Assembly (NCBI RefSeq): GCF_039521845.1 | Contig: NZ_BAAACW010000103.1 | Coordinates: 1 to 50,772, forward strand | Reading direction: 5' to 3' | Length of the DNA: 50,772 bases | DNA from: Alkalibacterium iburiense | Lineage (GTDB): Bacteria; Bacillota; Bacilli; Lactobacillales; Carnobacteriaceae_A | Part shown: piece after piece, positions 36,602 through 44,155 of the stretch | Numbering within the stretch: position 1 is the stretch's first letter | How the letters are laid out: every line of letters begins with the position of its first letter | Notes under the pieces: generated by a model | Seen by the model: the letters and a program-made list of their open reading frames with translations, nothing else | What the model was told of the DNA's origin: nothing | Database searches by the model: none | Translations under genes and position numbers: made by a program

Positions 36602-38366
36602 AGATGAAGAAGCATTACAGGAAAAACCAAATAATAAAGAAAACTTTAAACGCATAGGGCGCTATTTAGTCCCCTATAAGAAACAGGTCATTCTTCTACT
36701 GCTAGTTATTCTTCTAGCCAATATTATAATGATTTTAGGGCCTTATTTAACCAGTTTGGTGATTGATGTGGTTATTCCTAATGGGGATACGAGACTATTG
36801 GTCATGATTATAATAACCTACGCCATCCTGACTGTTTTGAGTGGGTGGACGACGCGTTATAGATTATGGCATATTACTTTGCTCGGGCAAGATGTATTAA
36901 AAGACATGCGATCGGATTTATTTATTCATATTCAGACATTATCTTTTTCATTCTTTGATTCACGGCCGCATGGAAGTATACTGATTCGTGTCGTCAATTA
37001 CATCAATAATTTAAGTAACATCTTGTCGTCTGGTTTGATCAATGTGATTTCAGATGTTATTAGTGTCATGGTTACCCTGATAATTATGTTGGCAATCGAT
37101 GTGCGTTTGACTTTATATAGTATTATTTTACTGCCTATATTATTATGGGTTACCTTAATTATTAAAAACAAACAGCGTAAAGCGTATGACGAACTAAGTC
37201 AGAAGCAATCAAAATTAAACTCTTATATTCATGAAAGTATAGCAGGAATAAAGACAACCCAGTCTTTCACACGAGAAAGCCTTAACCACAGTGTGTTTTC
37301 AGATGTGAGTAACCAGCAGAGAGATGCCTGGATGAATGCTGTTAAAGTGCAGTTCCTTTTAGGGCCTATTGTCCAGAATATTGCCATTATTACTGTTTCT
37401 TTTATTTATTTTGCAGGTATTCGAGGACTTGGGGTGAATGTGACAACTGGGGTGCTCATTGCCTTTGTCGCTTATGTCAATAACTTCTGGAATCCGATTG
37501 TGAACATTGGAAATTTTTATAATTCTATTGTTTCCGGATCTGTATACCTCGAAAGAATTTTTAACATGATGGATATTAAACCTGAAATAGAAGATGCTCC
37601 AGATGCCTTTGACATGCCGGATGTAGAAGGACACGTGACATTTGATAATGTCACTTTTGGGTATGAAGAGAACCAGACTATATTTGAGAATTTGAATTTT
37701 GAAGTGGAAGCGGGAGAAACGATTGCTTTAGTTGGCCCGACAGGTGCTGGTAAATCGACTATTACAAATATGATTAGTCGGTTTTATGATGTCAGAGAAG
37801 GGGCCATATTAGTAGATGGAATAGATATTCGAGATGTCACCGTTAATTCATTACGTGATCAAATTGGGGTAATGCTCCAAGAGACATTTATATTCTCAGG
37901 CACTATTTTGGAAAATATCCGTTATGGTCAATTGGATGCAACAGAAGAGGAAATTATTGAAGCGGCTAAAATAGTCAAAGCGCATGATTTTATCTCAGAG
38001 CTGAAAAATGGCTATCATACCTATATTCATGAAAAAGGAAGCTCACTATCAGTAGGGCAGAGACAACTGATTTCTTTTGCACGTACCTTGTTAGCTAATC
38101 CTAAGGTCTTGATTTTAGACGAAGCTACGTCAAGTATTGACACCCAAACAGAAATATTACTTCAAGAAGGCTTAAACCGCCTCTTAGAAGGACGAACCGC
38201 CTTTATTGTAGCTCATAGACTGTCTACTATTCGAAACAGTGATCGTATTTTTTATATCGGAGACAAAAAAATACTAGAAGCAGGAAGCCATGATGAGCTG
38301 ATGGAGAAACAAGGGCGTTATTATACTCTTTATAAAACACAATCTGAATTATTAAGTAGTATTTAA
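36585..38366 (+). CDS. Heterodimeric ABC exporter, catalytic partner subunit
   Basis: A 593-aa half-transporter with six membrane helices (about 20-330) and an ATPase domain. Walker A GPTGAGKS, Walker B LILDEATSSID and H-loop IVAHRLSTI are all intact. Its signature reads LSVGQRQ rather than LSGGQ. In a dimer that altered signature faces the degenerate Walker site of the first subunit. The canonical signature of the first subunit completes the active site here. The pair therefore shows the complete heterodimer pattern. GAGGAGG precedes ATG 36585, inside the end of the first gene. Confidence 0.92.
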   Translation: MAQAFRDEEALQEKPNNKENFKRIGRYLVPYKKQVILLLLVILLANIIMILGPYLTSLVIDVVIPNGDTRLLVMIIITYAILTVLSGWTTRYRLWHITLLGQDVLKDMRSDLFIHIQTLSFSFFDSRPHGSILIRVVNYINNLSNILSSGLINVISDVISVMVTLIIMLAIDVRLTLYSIILLPILLWVTLIIKNKQRKAYDELSQKQSKLNSYIHESIAGIKTTQSFTRESLNHSVFSDVSNQQRDAWMNAVKVQFLLGPIVQNIAIITVSFIYFAGIRGLGVNVTTGVLIAFVAYVNNFWNPIVNIGNFYNSIVSGSVYLERIFNMMDIKPEIEDAPDAFDMPDVEGHVTFDNVTFGYEENQTIFENLNFEVEAGETIALVGPTGAGKSTITNMISRFYDVREGAILVDGIDIRDVTVNSLRDQIGVMLQETFIFSGTILENIRYGQLDATEEEIIEAAKIVKAHDFISELKNGYHTYIHEKGSSLSVGQRQLISFARTLLANPKVLILDEATSSIDTQTEILLQEGLNRLLEGRTAFIVAHRLSTIRNSDRIFYIGDKKILEAGSHDELMEKQGRYYTLYKTQSELLSSI

Positions 38367-38370
38367 GCTG

Positions 38371-38411
38371 AAAATCAAGGAGTGACTCTATTCTACTCCT
38401 TGATTTTTTTT
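38371..38411 (+). terminator. Rho-independent terminator after ABC exporter
   Basis: Perfect stem AAAATCAAGGAGT / ACTCCTTGATTTT and a T8 tract, four bases after the stop. Confidence 0.93.
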
Positions 38412-38460
38412 ATGTTATTGCTACACTTAACTAATCAAAGCACACAAGAGGAGTACTGAA

Positions 38461-39843
38461 ATGGCACAGAGTAAAAAGAAATGGAAAGCCCCTGTACAAA
38501 AAAATGAATCATTACAAGGCGAAGTCGTTGATTTAACACATGAGGGATTAGGTGTGGTTAAAGTGGATCAATACCCTCTATTTGTAGAAGGAGCTTTAAC
38601 AGGAGAAACCATTCAATTTAAAGTTATCAAAGTAGGGAAGAAGTTTGGTTTTGGTCGATTGGAGAAAATACTAACTGAAAGTCCGCATCGCGTTGAAATC
38701 GTGGATAAAGTATATGCCCAAACAGGCACCATGTCTCTTCAGCATCTAACATATGAAGCTCAATTGGCCTTTAAAAAAGAACAAGTCGAAAAAGTATTAT
38801 CTAAAATAGCTAAACTTCCAGAGGTAGAAGTCAATGATGTCATTGGAATGGATTATCCTTACGGTTATCGTAATAAAGCACAAGTACCCGTCCGAAAAAT
38901 AGATGGGCGCTTGACAACGGGATTTTTCAGAAAGAACAGTCACGATTTAATCCCATTAGAGGATTTTATTATTCAAGACCCTGAAATCGATCAAGTGATT
39001 GTTGCGGTGAGAGATGTCATGAGAAAATACCATGTTAAACCCTATAATGAAACAGAACATAAGGGCTGGTTACGTCATATTATTGTGAGACGTGGGCATT
39101 TTACTGGAGAAGTAATGGTTATTTTAGTGACCAATTCAGATGAGTTTCATCGACAAGAAGAGATAGTCCAAGCGATTCAGCAAGCTGTCCCTGATATGGT
39201 CAGTCTGATTCAAAATATTAATACCAAAAAGACCAATGTTATTTTAGGAAAAGAATCAAAAGTCCTTGTAGGGGAAGATAGCTATCAGGATACCTTGCTT
39301 GGCATGACATTTAATATTTCCCATCAATCCTTTTATCAAGTGAATGCTGTTCAAACAGAGAAGCTGTACCAAACAGCAGTGGACTATGCGGAATTAACAG
39401 GAGAAGAAACCGTTATTGACGCGTATTGTGGCATTGGAACGATGACTTTAGCCCTGGCGCAAAAAGCCAAACATGTCTATGGAATGGAAATCGTAAAGCC
39501 AGCCATTGACAACGCGAAAGAAAATGCCAAATTGAACGCTATTGAGAATGTATCCTTTGAAGTAGGAGCGGCAGAAGAAATAATTGTCGATTGGTCAGAA
39601 GAAGGAAAGCAAGTGGATGTCGTGGTAGTCGATCCTCCAAGAAAAGGTCTGGCACCAGAATTCATAGAAGCTGTCTTAACGATGAAACCTGAGAAAATGG
39701 TATACGTTAGCTGCAACCCAAGTACATTAGCACGTGATTTAAAATTACTGAACGAAGGCGGATATGAAGTGAAGAAAGTTCAGCCGGTAGACATGTTCCC
39801 TCAGACGACACATGTGGAAACCGTAACACTGCTTACGAAGTAA
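38461..39843 (+). CDS. rlmCD: 23S rRNA (uracil-C5)-methyltransferase RlmCD/RlmD-like
   Basis: A 460-aa RNA methyltransferase with an N-terminal TRAM domain (about 18-75, GEVVDLTHEGLGVVKV). The catalytic domain has SAM-binding DAYCGIGTMTLALA, DPPRKG, and nucleophile Cys418 in VSCNPSTLARD. Gram-positive homologues methylate U747 and U1939 of 23S rRNA. Where RlmD enzymes have Fe-S cysteines (CGGC-type before LQHL) this protein reads TGTMSLQHL, so the iron-sulfur cluster is absent. The stop codon is followed by a long gene-poor region. The 3' end of this gene (rumA) is a known integration hot spot for mobile elements in streptococci and relatives. Confidence 0.93.
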   Translation: MAQSKKKWKAPVQKNESLQGEVVDLTHEGLGVVKVDQYPLFVEGALTGETIQFKVIKVGKKFGFGRLEKILTESPHRVEIVDKVYAQTGTMSLQHLTYEAQLAFKKEQVEKVLSKIAKLPEVEVNDVIGMDYPYGYRNKAQVPVRKIDGRLTTGFFRKNSHDLIPLEDFIIQDPEIDQVIVAVRDVMRKYHVKPYNETEHKGWLRHIIVRRGHFTGEVMVILVTNSDEFHRQEEIVQAIQQAVPDMVSLIQNINTKKTNVILGKESKVLVGEDSYQDTLLGMTFNISHQSFYQVNAVQTEKLYQTAVDYAELTGEETVIDAYCGIGTMTLALAQKAKHVYGMEIVKPAIDNAKENAKLNAIENVSFEVGAAEEIIVDWSEEGKQVDVVVVDPPRKGLAPEFIEAVLTMKPEKMVYVSCNPSTLARDLKLLNEGGYEVKKVQPVDMFPQTTHVETVTLLTK

Positions 39844-40690
39844 GTAGATGTACGTCTTATGCAAAGTTTTCCCAAGAGAAGCGGAGCTACGATTGGTAGA
39901 AAACGACTGCAGAGTGTGTAGTATTGATGTCAAGGGTGGAGAAATAATATAATAAGAAACCCCGTAATAAAGGGCTTTTTAGCGTTTTGCTACTTAGTGC
40001 AATAAAAATTGCTGGCAGCAGATTTGACTGAAAAGCCTATTTTGTTATTTGTGGAAATAGGTCAACGGTATTGATTCGGGGAGGGTTGAGTTGACAGATT
40101 AGATAGCGGTCATTTTTGTTTAGGTTGAAGAGATAGGTTAGATATTTTGTTTAGCTTCCGCTTGAGATGATATAACATGTGGAAATGGTTTTTCTGATGG
40201 AAACAAAATAAATATAGAACCCTTTGAAATGGCGTGTTTACGGTGATTTCACAGGAATGTTTACTTTGCAGAAATAATAAAATTAATGAATTCTGGGTGT
40301 GTTCTAAAAGAACTAATGAATTACTGGTGAATGGTAAGTGCCAAAACGGGTGGAGTTTTGCTTTTATGTTTTAACCTTACAACAAAATAGCAGTACATAT
40401 CTGTAGCGATTTTGCTCGATTGTAGAGAAAATACTGCTTTTGCAATAGAAAATAATGAAAAGAATTGCAGTTTGTCGTAAATTTATATTATAAACTAGTC
40501 CATAACTTTATTTGGCGTACAAATATTTTTACCATAGAAGAATTATGTGCTAATCCTGTCTTTGACACTTGCAAAGCATAAAAAGCTTGAAACCTATTGT
40601 AAATATTAGGATTCAAGCTTTGTGTTTATGTTAAAAAGGTGCGTACTTTTTTTAGTTTTTAGTACATGTATTTAGTAGTTAAAAAACAAA
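39844..40690. other. Gene-poor AT-rich stretch downstream of rlmCD
   Basis: About 1 kb separates rlmCD from the next recognisable gene, and no frame holds a family I recognise. Two short open stretches are visible. One at 39848-39952 encodes 34 residues (MYVLCKVFPREAELRLVEND then CRVC) and has a weak AAACCC/GGGCTTT hairpin right after its stop. One at 40234-40374 encodes 46 residues with ECLLC and later single Cys residues. They could be worn ends of former genes. The change in texture here marks the border between the conserved chromosome and the accessory region. Confidence 0.6.
40582..40622 (+). terminator. Strong hairpin, possible terminator
   Basis: AAAGCTTGAA(A)CCTA pairs with TAGG(A)TTCAAGCTTT around an eight-base loop: 14 base pairs with one A/A mismatch. 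The following tract, TGTGTTTATG, is only moderately T-rich, so terminator function is likely but not certain. Confidence 0.55.
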
Positions 40691-40719
40691 TTGACAATAG
40701 AATAAGTTTGATATATAAT
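40691..40719 (+). promoter_or_regulatory. Consensus promoter of the DUF2294-sbtA cassette
   Basis: Perfect TTGACA (40691-40696), 17-base spacer, perfect TATAAT (40714-40719). It is the best promoter in the window. It implies a 5' leader of about 175 bases before the first gene. Confidence 0.85.
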
Positions 40720-40903
40720 TTATTTTAATATTTAAGCTTGATGGTTTCAATATCACTATAAATGTTAAATGTATTAGCATTATGATAATATTTGATTGTC
40801 TATATGAAAATACCGAATGGCTTTATAAATTTCATTGAAATTAAACAGTATACTACGTGTGGTAATTAAATATATGGAATTTCTTTATTAGGAGGGGAAA
40901 ACC

Positions 40904-41266
40904 ATAAAAAAAGGTCAGTTAGAAACCGAAATAAGTAGAGCATTAACTCAATGGGAAAAGGATTTTTTGGGTAGAGGGTCTGTAACAGTTAAGACTGACA
41001 TTCTCAGAGACATGGTGATTGTTGTCTTAAAGGGTATCTTAACACCTGCAGAATATAAACTCTCGGAAACACTAGAAGGTTTATTGTCAATAAAAAAAAT
41101 CCGCGCTAACTTAGTTGAGGCAGGTAGAGATAAACTAGGTGAAATTATTACAGAACAAACTGGTGAAGAAGTTATATCTTTCCATACAGATATTAGTACT
41201 AGAAATGGTGAAAGAGTTATGATATTTAAATTAACTTCTGATTTAGAGAAAAAAATAATGCTTTGA
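40904..41266 (+). CDS. DUF2294 (YbcI-like) protein with apparent AUA start
   Basis: A protein of about 120 residues with the DUF2294 pattern: KKGQLETEISRALTQWEKDF, LGRG, DMVIVVLKGILTPAEYKL, and VISFHTDISTRNGERVMIF near the C terminus. The function is unknown. From memory B. subtilis YbcI, of the same family, is encoded next to the DabAB-type inorganic-carbon genes (ndhF/ybcC), and here the neighbour is an SbtA-type bicarbonate permease. AGGAGGGG (40890-40897) ends six bases before ATA 40904. The family-conserved N terminus is encoded only from that ATA, while the next in-frame start, TTG 40967, would delete it. So this is either a true AUA start or a start codon damaged by one base. Confidence 0.72.
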   Translation: MKKGQLETEISRALTQWEKDFLGRGSVTVKTDILRDMVIVVLKGILTPAEYKLSETLEGLLSIKKIRANLVEAGRDKLGEIITEQTGEEVISFHTDISTRNGERVMIFKLTSDLEKKIML

Positions 41267-41294
41267 TAAATATATATCTGGGAGAACTGAGAAA

Positions 41295-41416
41295 GTTCAT
41301 TTATGAGTAAACTAAATGAACAGTTGAAGTTAAACCGACTATTTTTAATGCAAGGAAGTATCGACACTAACTATAAGTGTGATAACTTCCCCTGTTAAAA
41401 TGGTCGGTTTTTTTAT
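41295..41416 (+). promoter_or_regulatory. Structured RNA ending in a terminator, possible attenuator
   Basis: Three nested or adjacent stems lie in 120 bases between the DUF2294 and sbtA genes. Hairpin 1 is GTTCATTTA / TAAATGAAC (41295-41303 with 41313-41321). An outer stem pairs AAACCGACTATTTTTAA (from about 41332) with TTAAAATGGTCGGTTT (to about 41411). It encloses an inner hairpin, GGAAGT-ATC-ACACT-type arms at 41354-41390. A T7 run follows the outer stem. This is more elaborate than a simple terminator and could be a terminator-type regulatory leader for sbtA. Confidence 0.55.
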
Positions 41417-41563
41417 TTTTTCCAAGATTATACAATCTAATATAAGTTGAGTGGCAAATGAAATCCGTAGACTTGCTTGTTGTGTAAGAGGTGAAGTAAT
41501 TAAAGTGTTGAAAGAATAAGAAAAAAAAGCTTTATAAAATACATTACAAAGTAGGGTGACAAA

Positions 41564-42559
41564 ATGAGTTCTTTAGAAATTGCTTTTAACAATATGTTAT
41601 CTCCAGCGATATTATTTTTTATACTAGGGGTCATTGCGGTCTCTGTTAAATCAGATTTGGAAATACCGGATTCGATTGGTTCAGTTATAACGTTATATAT
41701 TTTAATATCTATCGGACTAAAGGGGGGCGTATCAGTTAGTAAAACTGGCGTTCAGGGATTAATAATATATGCTTTAGCCGCGGTCATTATTGGTATTGTA
41801 ATTACTACTCTAGTATATGTTATAGTGTCTAAGATTGGATTTGATTCGTCTAATGCCGGATCGATAGCAGGGCATTATGGGGCATGTAGTAGTGTAACCC
41901 TTACATCAACTTTAGTTTTTCTGCAACAAACAGGAGCTAATTTTGAGGAGTTTGTACCTGCTTTATACCCTTTCATGGATACCGCAGCATTAATTACTGC
42001 TATTATTCTGGGCTATACGGGCTTAAAGAAGAAATCTACAGAAACAGATAAAAGTGAATACGCCATAAAAGACATATTACGTATTTCTTTAACAGCTAAA
42101 TCGACATTAATGATCTTTGGTGGTTTTCTAATTGGGCTTATCTCAGGTGTTGAAGGTACAAAAAGTCTTATGCCATTTTATGATAATATTTTCAAGGGAG
42201 TATTTACAGTTTTTATGCTTGATATAGGGCTACTTACCGGTTCAAGATTATATGAATTGAAAAATGTCAGACCAATTACATTTTTATTAGCGATTATCCT
42301 ACCACCAATCCACGCTACTATCGCCATAATTTTAGCTACTTTTATTGGCTTGAGTCCTGGAGGAGCAACAATATTGGCAGCCTTAGCCAGTGGTGCGTCC
42401 TATATAACTGCACCTGCAGTGATGAGAGAAACTTTCCCTGATGCTAATCCATCTTTAGCTCTAGCCATAGCTTTAGGGATTATTTTTCCATTTAATATTA
42501 TACTTGGAATTCCACTTTATTATCATTTAGCAATTATGATTTCTCAATTTATTAAATAG
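41564..42559 (+). CDS. SbtA-type sodium-dependent bicarbonate permease
   Basis: A 331-aa polytopic membrane protein with about ten helices, in the SbtA/DUF897 family of Na-coupled bicarbonate transporters first known from cyanobacteria. Characteristic segments are SIGLKGGVSVSKTGV, the substrate-site loop GSIAGHYGACSSVTLTSTL, and the late motif SGASYITAPAVMRE (compare SASYIAAPAAMR in cyanobacterial SbtA). The central cytoplasmic loop (LKKKSTETDKSEYAIK) is shorter than in cyanobacteria. The start is ATG 41564 after GTAGGGTG. It is followed 12 bases later by a PII-like gene, the classic sbtA-sbtB pair. In a fermentative bacterium the likely role is HCO3- supply for carboxylation reactions. Confidence 0.82.
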   Translation: MSSLEIAFNNMLSPAILFFILGVIAVSVKSDLEIPDSIGSVITLYILISIGLKGGVSVSKTGVQGLIIYALAAVIIGIVITTLVYVIVSKIGFDSSNAGSIAGHYGACSSVTLTSTLVFLQQTGANFEEFVPALYPFMDTAALITAIILGYTGLKKKSTETDKSEYAIKDILRISLTAKSTLMIFGGFLIGLISGVEGTKSLMPFYDNIFKGVFTVFMLDIGLLTGSRLYELKNVRPITFLLAIILPPIHATIAIILATFIGLSPGGATILAALASGASYITAPAVMRETFPDANPSLALAIALGIIFPFNIILGIPLYYHLAIMISQFIK

Positions 42560-42571
42560 GGGTGGTTCAAC

Positions 42572-42877
42572 GTGTTAAAACAGGTAGAAAAACTAATAAT
42601 AATAACTGAAAGAATAATAATTTCTAAAATAATAAAATATATAGAGTCTTTAGAAATTAAAGCTTACACTATTTATCACGATGTCTCAGGACAAGGTCAA
42701 AGAGGTATGAGGTCAATATCTGGAGGGCTTAGCAGGTTTGGTGAAAATATAAGAATAGAAATAATAATTGAGGATGAAGAACAAGCTGTGGAAGTGGCTG
42801 AAAAGATATACAATAAATATTTGTCTTCAAGGTATGCCGGAATAGTATATTTAGAAAAAATTCGAGTAGTTAAGTAA
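42572..42877 (+). CDS. PII-like regulator, SbtB type
   Basis: A 101-aa ferredoxin-like PII-fold protein. The beta-alpha-beta order is EKLIIITERIIISKIIKYIE and KAYTIYHDVSGQGQRG, then a T-loop-like segment (MRSISGGLSRFGE), then NIRIEIIIEDEEQAVEVAEKIYNKY. The GQGQRG stretch corresponds to the nucleotide-contact loop of PII proteins. No C-terminal CGPxGC redox loop of cyanobacterial SbtB is present. The start is GTG 42572 after GGGGTGG. The gene is next to sbtA, so it probably binds and gates the permease in response to an adenyl nucleotide. The ligand is inferred. Confidence 0.78.
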   Translation: MLKQVEKLIIITERIIISKIIKYIESLEIKAYTIYHDVSGQGQRGMRSISGGLSRFGENIRIEIIIEDEEQAVEVAEKIYNKYLSSRYAGIVYLEKIRVVK

Positions 42878-42922
42878 TTATACAAAAACACCCAGTATAT
42901 CTATATAGAAGGAGTTTAGCTA

Positions 42923-43798
42923 ATGGATAAAAGGAAAATTATTCACTCTCTTTTCAAAAATCGTGTAGCGATATTAGCAACGATGCATAAAAAAGAAGAA
43001 GTAATATCACCGATACTAGAAAATGAATTAGGAATTGAAATTGTTGTTCCTGAAGGATTTAATACGGATCAGTTTGGGACATTTACTGGAGAAACAAAGC
43101 GAACAGGAAATCAGATGGAAGCAGCTAGACTCAAGGCTGAAGGAGCAATGAATCAGTTTGGTCAGACGCTATCTATTTCAAGTGAAGGATCGTTTGGTCC
43201 TCATCCGATGATTCCATTTCTCCCGTATAACCGAGAAATCGTTTTATTGATCGATAAGGAAAATGACATTGAAATCAGCGGGGTAGCAGCGACTACAGAA
43301 ACAGCTTTTAAGCATAAAGTGGTCAGAAATCATTCAGAAGCACACGCATTTGCTTTATCCGCAGGATTTCCTGAAACAGGAATGGTGGTTAAAGTCAGTG
43401 AGGGGACTAAAGATCCAGAAGATATCTTCAAAGGAATAACTACACACCGGCACTTAGAAGAATCAGTCCATGAGGCATTACTCAAATCAACGGATCAAAC
43501 CATATTCATTGAAACAGATGTGAGAGCTTTATATAATCCAAAACGGATGAAGATTATCGAAACGGCAACAAAAGATTTAGTCAAGAATGTTCTTAGCTTA
43601 TGTCCACAGTGCAGCTGGCCAGGGTACAGTGTGACGGATTCCAAAAAAGGGTTACCTTGTGGATGGTGTAAAAGACCGACAGAATTAACGCTCTCGCTTC
43701 ATTATGAGTGCAGCAAATGTAATTATAATGAAGAGAGGTTATATCCGCTAGGAAAAGAACAAGCAGACCCTGGGCACTGCAGTTACTGTAACCCGTAA
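42923..43798 (+). CDS. DUF6671-like protein with two zinc ribbons
   Basis: A 291-aa protein. The N-terminal domain (about 1-225) has AILATMHKKEEVISPILENE, VPEGFNTDQFGTFTGETKR and SISSEGSFGPHPMIPFLPYNRE, a pattern I associate with DUF6671. The C terminus has two predicted zinc ribbons: CPQC with CGWC, and CSKC with CSYC. The function is unknown. It starts 45 bases after the PII-like gene with GAAGGAG upstream, and so looks like the fourth gene of the cassette. It could also be an independent gene. Confidence 0.68.
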   Translation: MDKRKIIHSLFKNRVAILATMHKKEEVISPILENELGIEIVVPEGFNTDQFGTFTGETKRTGNQMEAARLKAEGAMNQFGQTLSISSEGSFGPHPMIPFLPYNREIVLLIDKENDIEISGVAATTETAFKHKVVRNHSEAHAFALSAGFPETGMVVKVSEGTKDPEDIFKGITTHRHLEESVHEALLKSTDQTIFIETDVRALYNPKRMKIIETATKDLVKNVLSLCPQCSWPGYSVTDSKKGLPCGWCKRPTELTLSLHYECSKCNYNEERLYPLGKEQADPGHCSYCNP

Positions 43799-43878
43799 TA
43801 AACGTTCTTTAGGACTTTTACCGGAGCAGTAAAGACTGTGAGAATGATATCTTATAAAAAAAGGAAAAGGGTGATAGC

Positions 43879-44010
43879 ATGTCAAAGAATTCATACTTAG
43901 CTACTTTAACATTACTTATGGCATCAACAGTAGCTTTGTCCGCTTGTAATCAGGAGGAAACAACGCCGGAGGACAACTGGTATTACGTCAATATCTTGGA
44001 CACGATTTAA
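43879..44010 (+). pseudogene. Lipoprotein gene, truncated by an IS
   Basis: Only the first 39 residues survive. A signal peptide (SKNSYLATLTLLMASTVA) ends in the lipobox LSAC, then NQEETTPEDNWYYVN. GGAAAAGGGTG precedes ATG 43879. At 43997 the frame enters the left terminal repeat of the IS3 element and stops at 44008-44010. The rest of the gene is not on the far side of the element, so it was deleted rather than simply interrupted. Its identity cannot be told from the remaining piece. Confidence 0.82.
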
Positions 44011-44045
44011 GAGAATTTATTAATGAAACATGGACCGTTTTGAGG

Positions 44046-44110
44046 CCTCAAGGTTTCGGTAAACGTTCTAACCGCTGACGCTTTTTAGAACATTTACCGA
44101 AACCATGAGG
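44046..44110. repeat. Long hairpin in the 3' end of the IS3 element
   Basis: CCTCAAGGTTTCGGTAAACG and onward pairs with the complementary arm ending CCGAAACCATGAGG: about 26 base pairs with two mismatches around a 13-base loop. It sits between the orfB stop and the left terminus. It overlaps the palindrome TGAGGCCTCA at 44041-44050. There is no T run, so it is not a standard terminator. Confidence 0.75.
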
Positions 44111-44155
44111 AAAGCTAAAGTTTTTCTATTTAACCGTGCTATGATTCCGTCTAAC

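Noticed and set aside
39848..39952. 34-residue open stretch with CRVC after rlmCD
   Set aside because: It is too short, with only a weak hairpin after it and no clear start signal. It may be a gene end but cannot be called.
40234..40374. 46-residue open stretch with ECLLC and later Cys residues
   Set aside because: It has no ribosome-binding site, weak start codons and no recognised family. It is mentioned only as part of the gene-poor region.
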